Positions 63,903 to 64,000 of a DNA stretch of 64,000 nucleotides are shown piece after piece. Within the stretch, counting starts at the first letter, position 1; every line of letters starts with the position of its first letter. The stretch is taken from the NCBI RefSeq assembly GCF_051401765.1, contig NW_027480422.1, forward strand, positions 17,564,001-17,628,000, written 5' to 3'. Below the pieces are notes generated by a model. That model was given only the letters and a program-made list of their open reading frames with translations. It made no database searches and was not told the DNA's origin. The position numbers and the translations under genes were made by a program. The DNA is from Calliopsis andreniformis. Taxonomy: Eukaryota > Arthropoda > Insecta > Hymenoptera > Andrenidae.

Positions 63903-64000
63903 TTAGGGCCTAAGAAGACAACGCCAGAAGCATAAAATACGATATATGTACAACAGTTTTTCAATCGTATAAAACGAATAATTGCAACCAGTGTGAAAGT
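63903..64000 (+). repeat. Partial monomer at the right edge
   Basis: 98 bases of the next monomer. It has the GAAGACAACG head and ACGATATATGTACAACAG, so it is not a third copy of unit D from its start. The array runs off the window. Confidence 0.85.

Larger units (their letters stand above)
1..64000 (+). repeat. 166-bp satellite DNA array, about 385 head-to-tail monomers
   Basis: The same 166-bp unit fills the window. Each unit starts with TTAGGGCC or CTACGGCC, then has CAACGCCAGAAGCATAAAAT, an A/T-rich stretch, CAACAGTTTTTCCATCGTAT, ATAATTGCAACCAGTGTGAA, TGGTCATTTCTACGTTCCGG, GCAACCTAGGCTTCACTCTA and GGGCGTTGCTCCACCAGATC. Start positions sampled at 9, 2332, 4822, 9304, 16110, 18931, 24241, 28223, 49306 and 63903 stay in a 166-base register, with a net drift of only -16 bases. 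No inverted monomer and no unique insertion was seen. Array size and monomer length fit a centromeric or pericentromeric satellite of a eukaryote; location and species are inference and cannot be settled from this window. Confidence 0.97.

Noticed and set aside
1..64000. TTAGGG, the vertebrate telomere hexamer, in many monomer heads
   Set aside because: It occurs once per monomer, embedded in GTTAGGGCC, never in tandem, and is often replaced by CTACGG. It is not a telomeric array.
1..64000. CRISPR array
   Set aside because: Units are 166 bp, similar along their whole length, with no alternation of an invariant short repeat and unrelated spacers, and no cas genes are present.
1..64000. Transposon or retroelement remains
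   Set aside because: I saw no terminal repeats, target-site duplications, poly-A tails or transposase/reverse-transcriptase-like frames; every stretch I read aligns to the monomer.
1..64000. Monomer being a dimer of an 83-bp unit
   Set aside because: The first and second halves of the consensus show no visible similarity when placed side by side, so 166 bp is the basic unit.
1..64000. Primate alpha satellite
   Set aside because: The period is 166, not 171, and the sequence does not resemble alpha satellite as I know it; the CENP-B-box match is only partial.
1..64000. tRNA-derived or other RNA gene origin of the monomer
   Set aside because: I could not find A-box/B-box promoter elements in tRNA spacing or a cloverleaf in the consensus.

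Overview
The whole window is one uninterrupted, head-to-tail array of a satellite DNA with a 166-bp monomer, about 385 copies. I found no gene, RNA gene, transposon, CRISPR array or unique spacer sequence. Taking the recurrent TTAGGGCC / CTACGGCC position as the start of each monomer, the first start is at 9 and the last at 63903. That distance is 385 x 166 minus 16 bases, so the register is kept across the window with only scattered 1-2 bp indels. My hand-built consensus is about 42% G+C. All monomers lie in the same orientation.

A 166-bp unit in an array of tens of kilobases is typical of eukaryotic centromeric or pericentromeric heterochromatin; 166 bp is also about one chromatosome of DNA. 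The sequence does not tell me which organism this is. It is not recognisably primate alpha satellite (171 bp). 166-bp satellites are known from unrelated plants and animals, so length alone cannot assign a clade. CpG is close to expectation in the consensus (6 seen, about 7 expected), which argues against long-term heavy CpG methylation.

Layout: 1-13.6 kb is a higher-order-repeat region built from a hexamer (1668-2663, 2996-3991), its dimer (2664-2995), and longer repeated blocks spaced 11, 18, 23 and 27 monomers apart. 13.6-15.3 kb is a mosaic of the same monomers. 15.3-27.9 kb holds three copies of a block of about 3.6-4.4 kb (A1, A2, A3), each with an internal trimer duplication, followed by a partial mosaic copy to about 30.7 kb. 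30.7-32.8 and 39.3-43.5 kb hold more diverged monomers. 32.85-39.27 kb and 43.48-49.56 kb are two copies of a block of about 6 kb (B1, B2) that differ by gains and losses of 2, 4 and 5 monomers. 50.0-60.1 kb holds three copies of a block of about 2.6-3 kb (C1, C2, C3). The right end carries the youngest event, a 12-monomer tandem duplication (59921-61911 and 61912-63902) with only four base differences that I could see.

The open reading frames of 63-112 codons are translations of the satellite in rotating frames (166 leaves remainder 1 on division by 3) and are not annotated as genes. The interest of the window lies in how the array grew: nested duplications and deletions in whole-monomer steps at many scales, conserved boxes inside the monomer, and a possible kinetochore-protein-like site.
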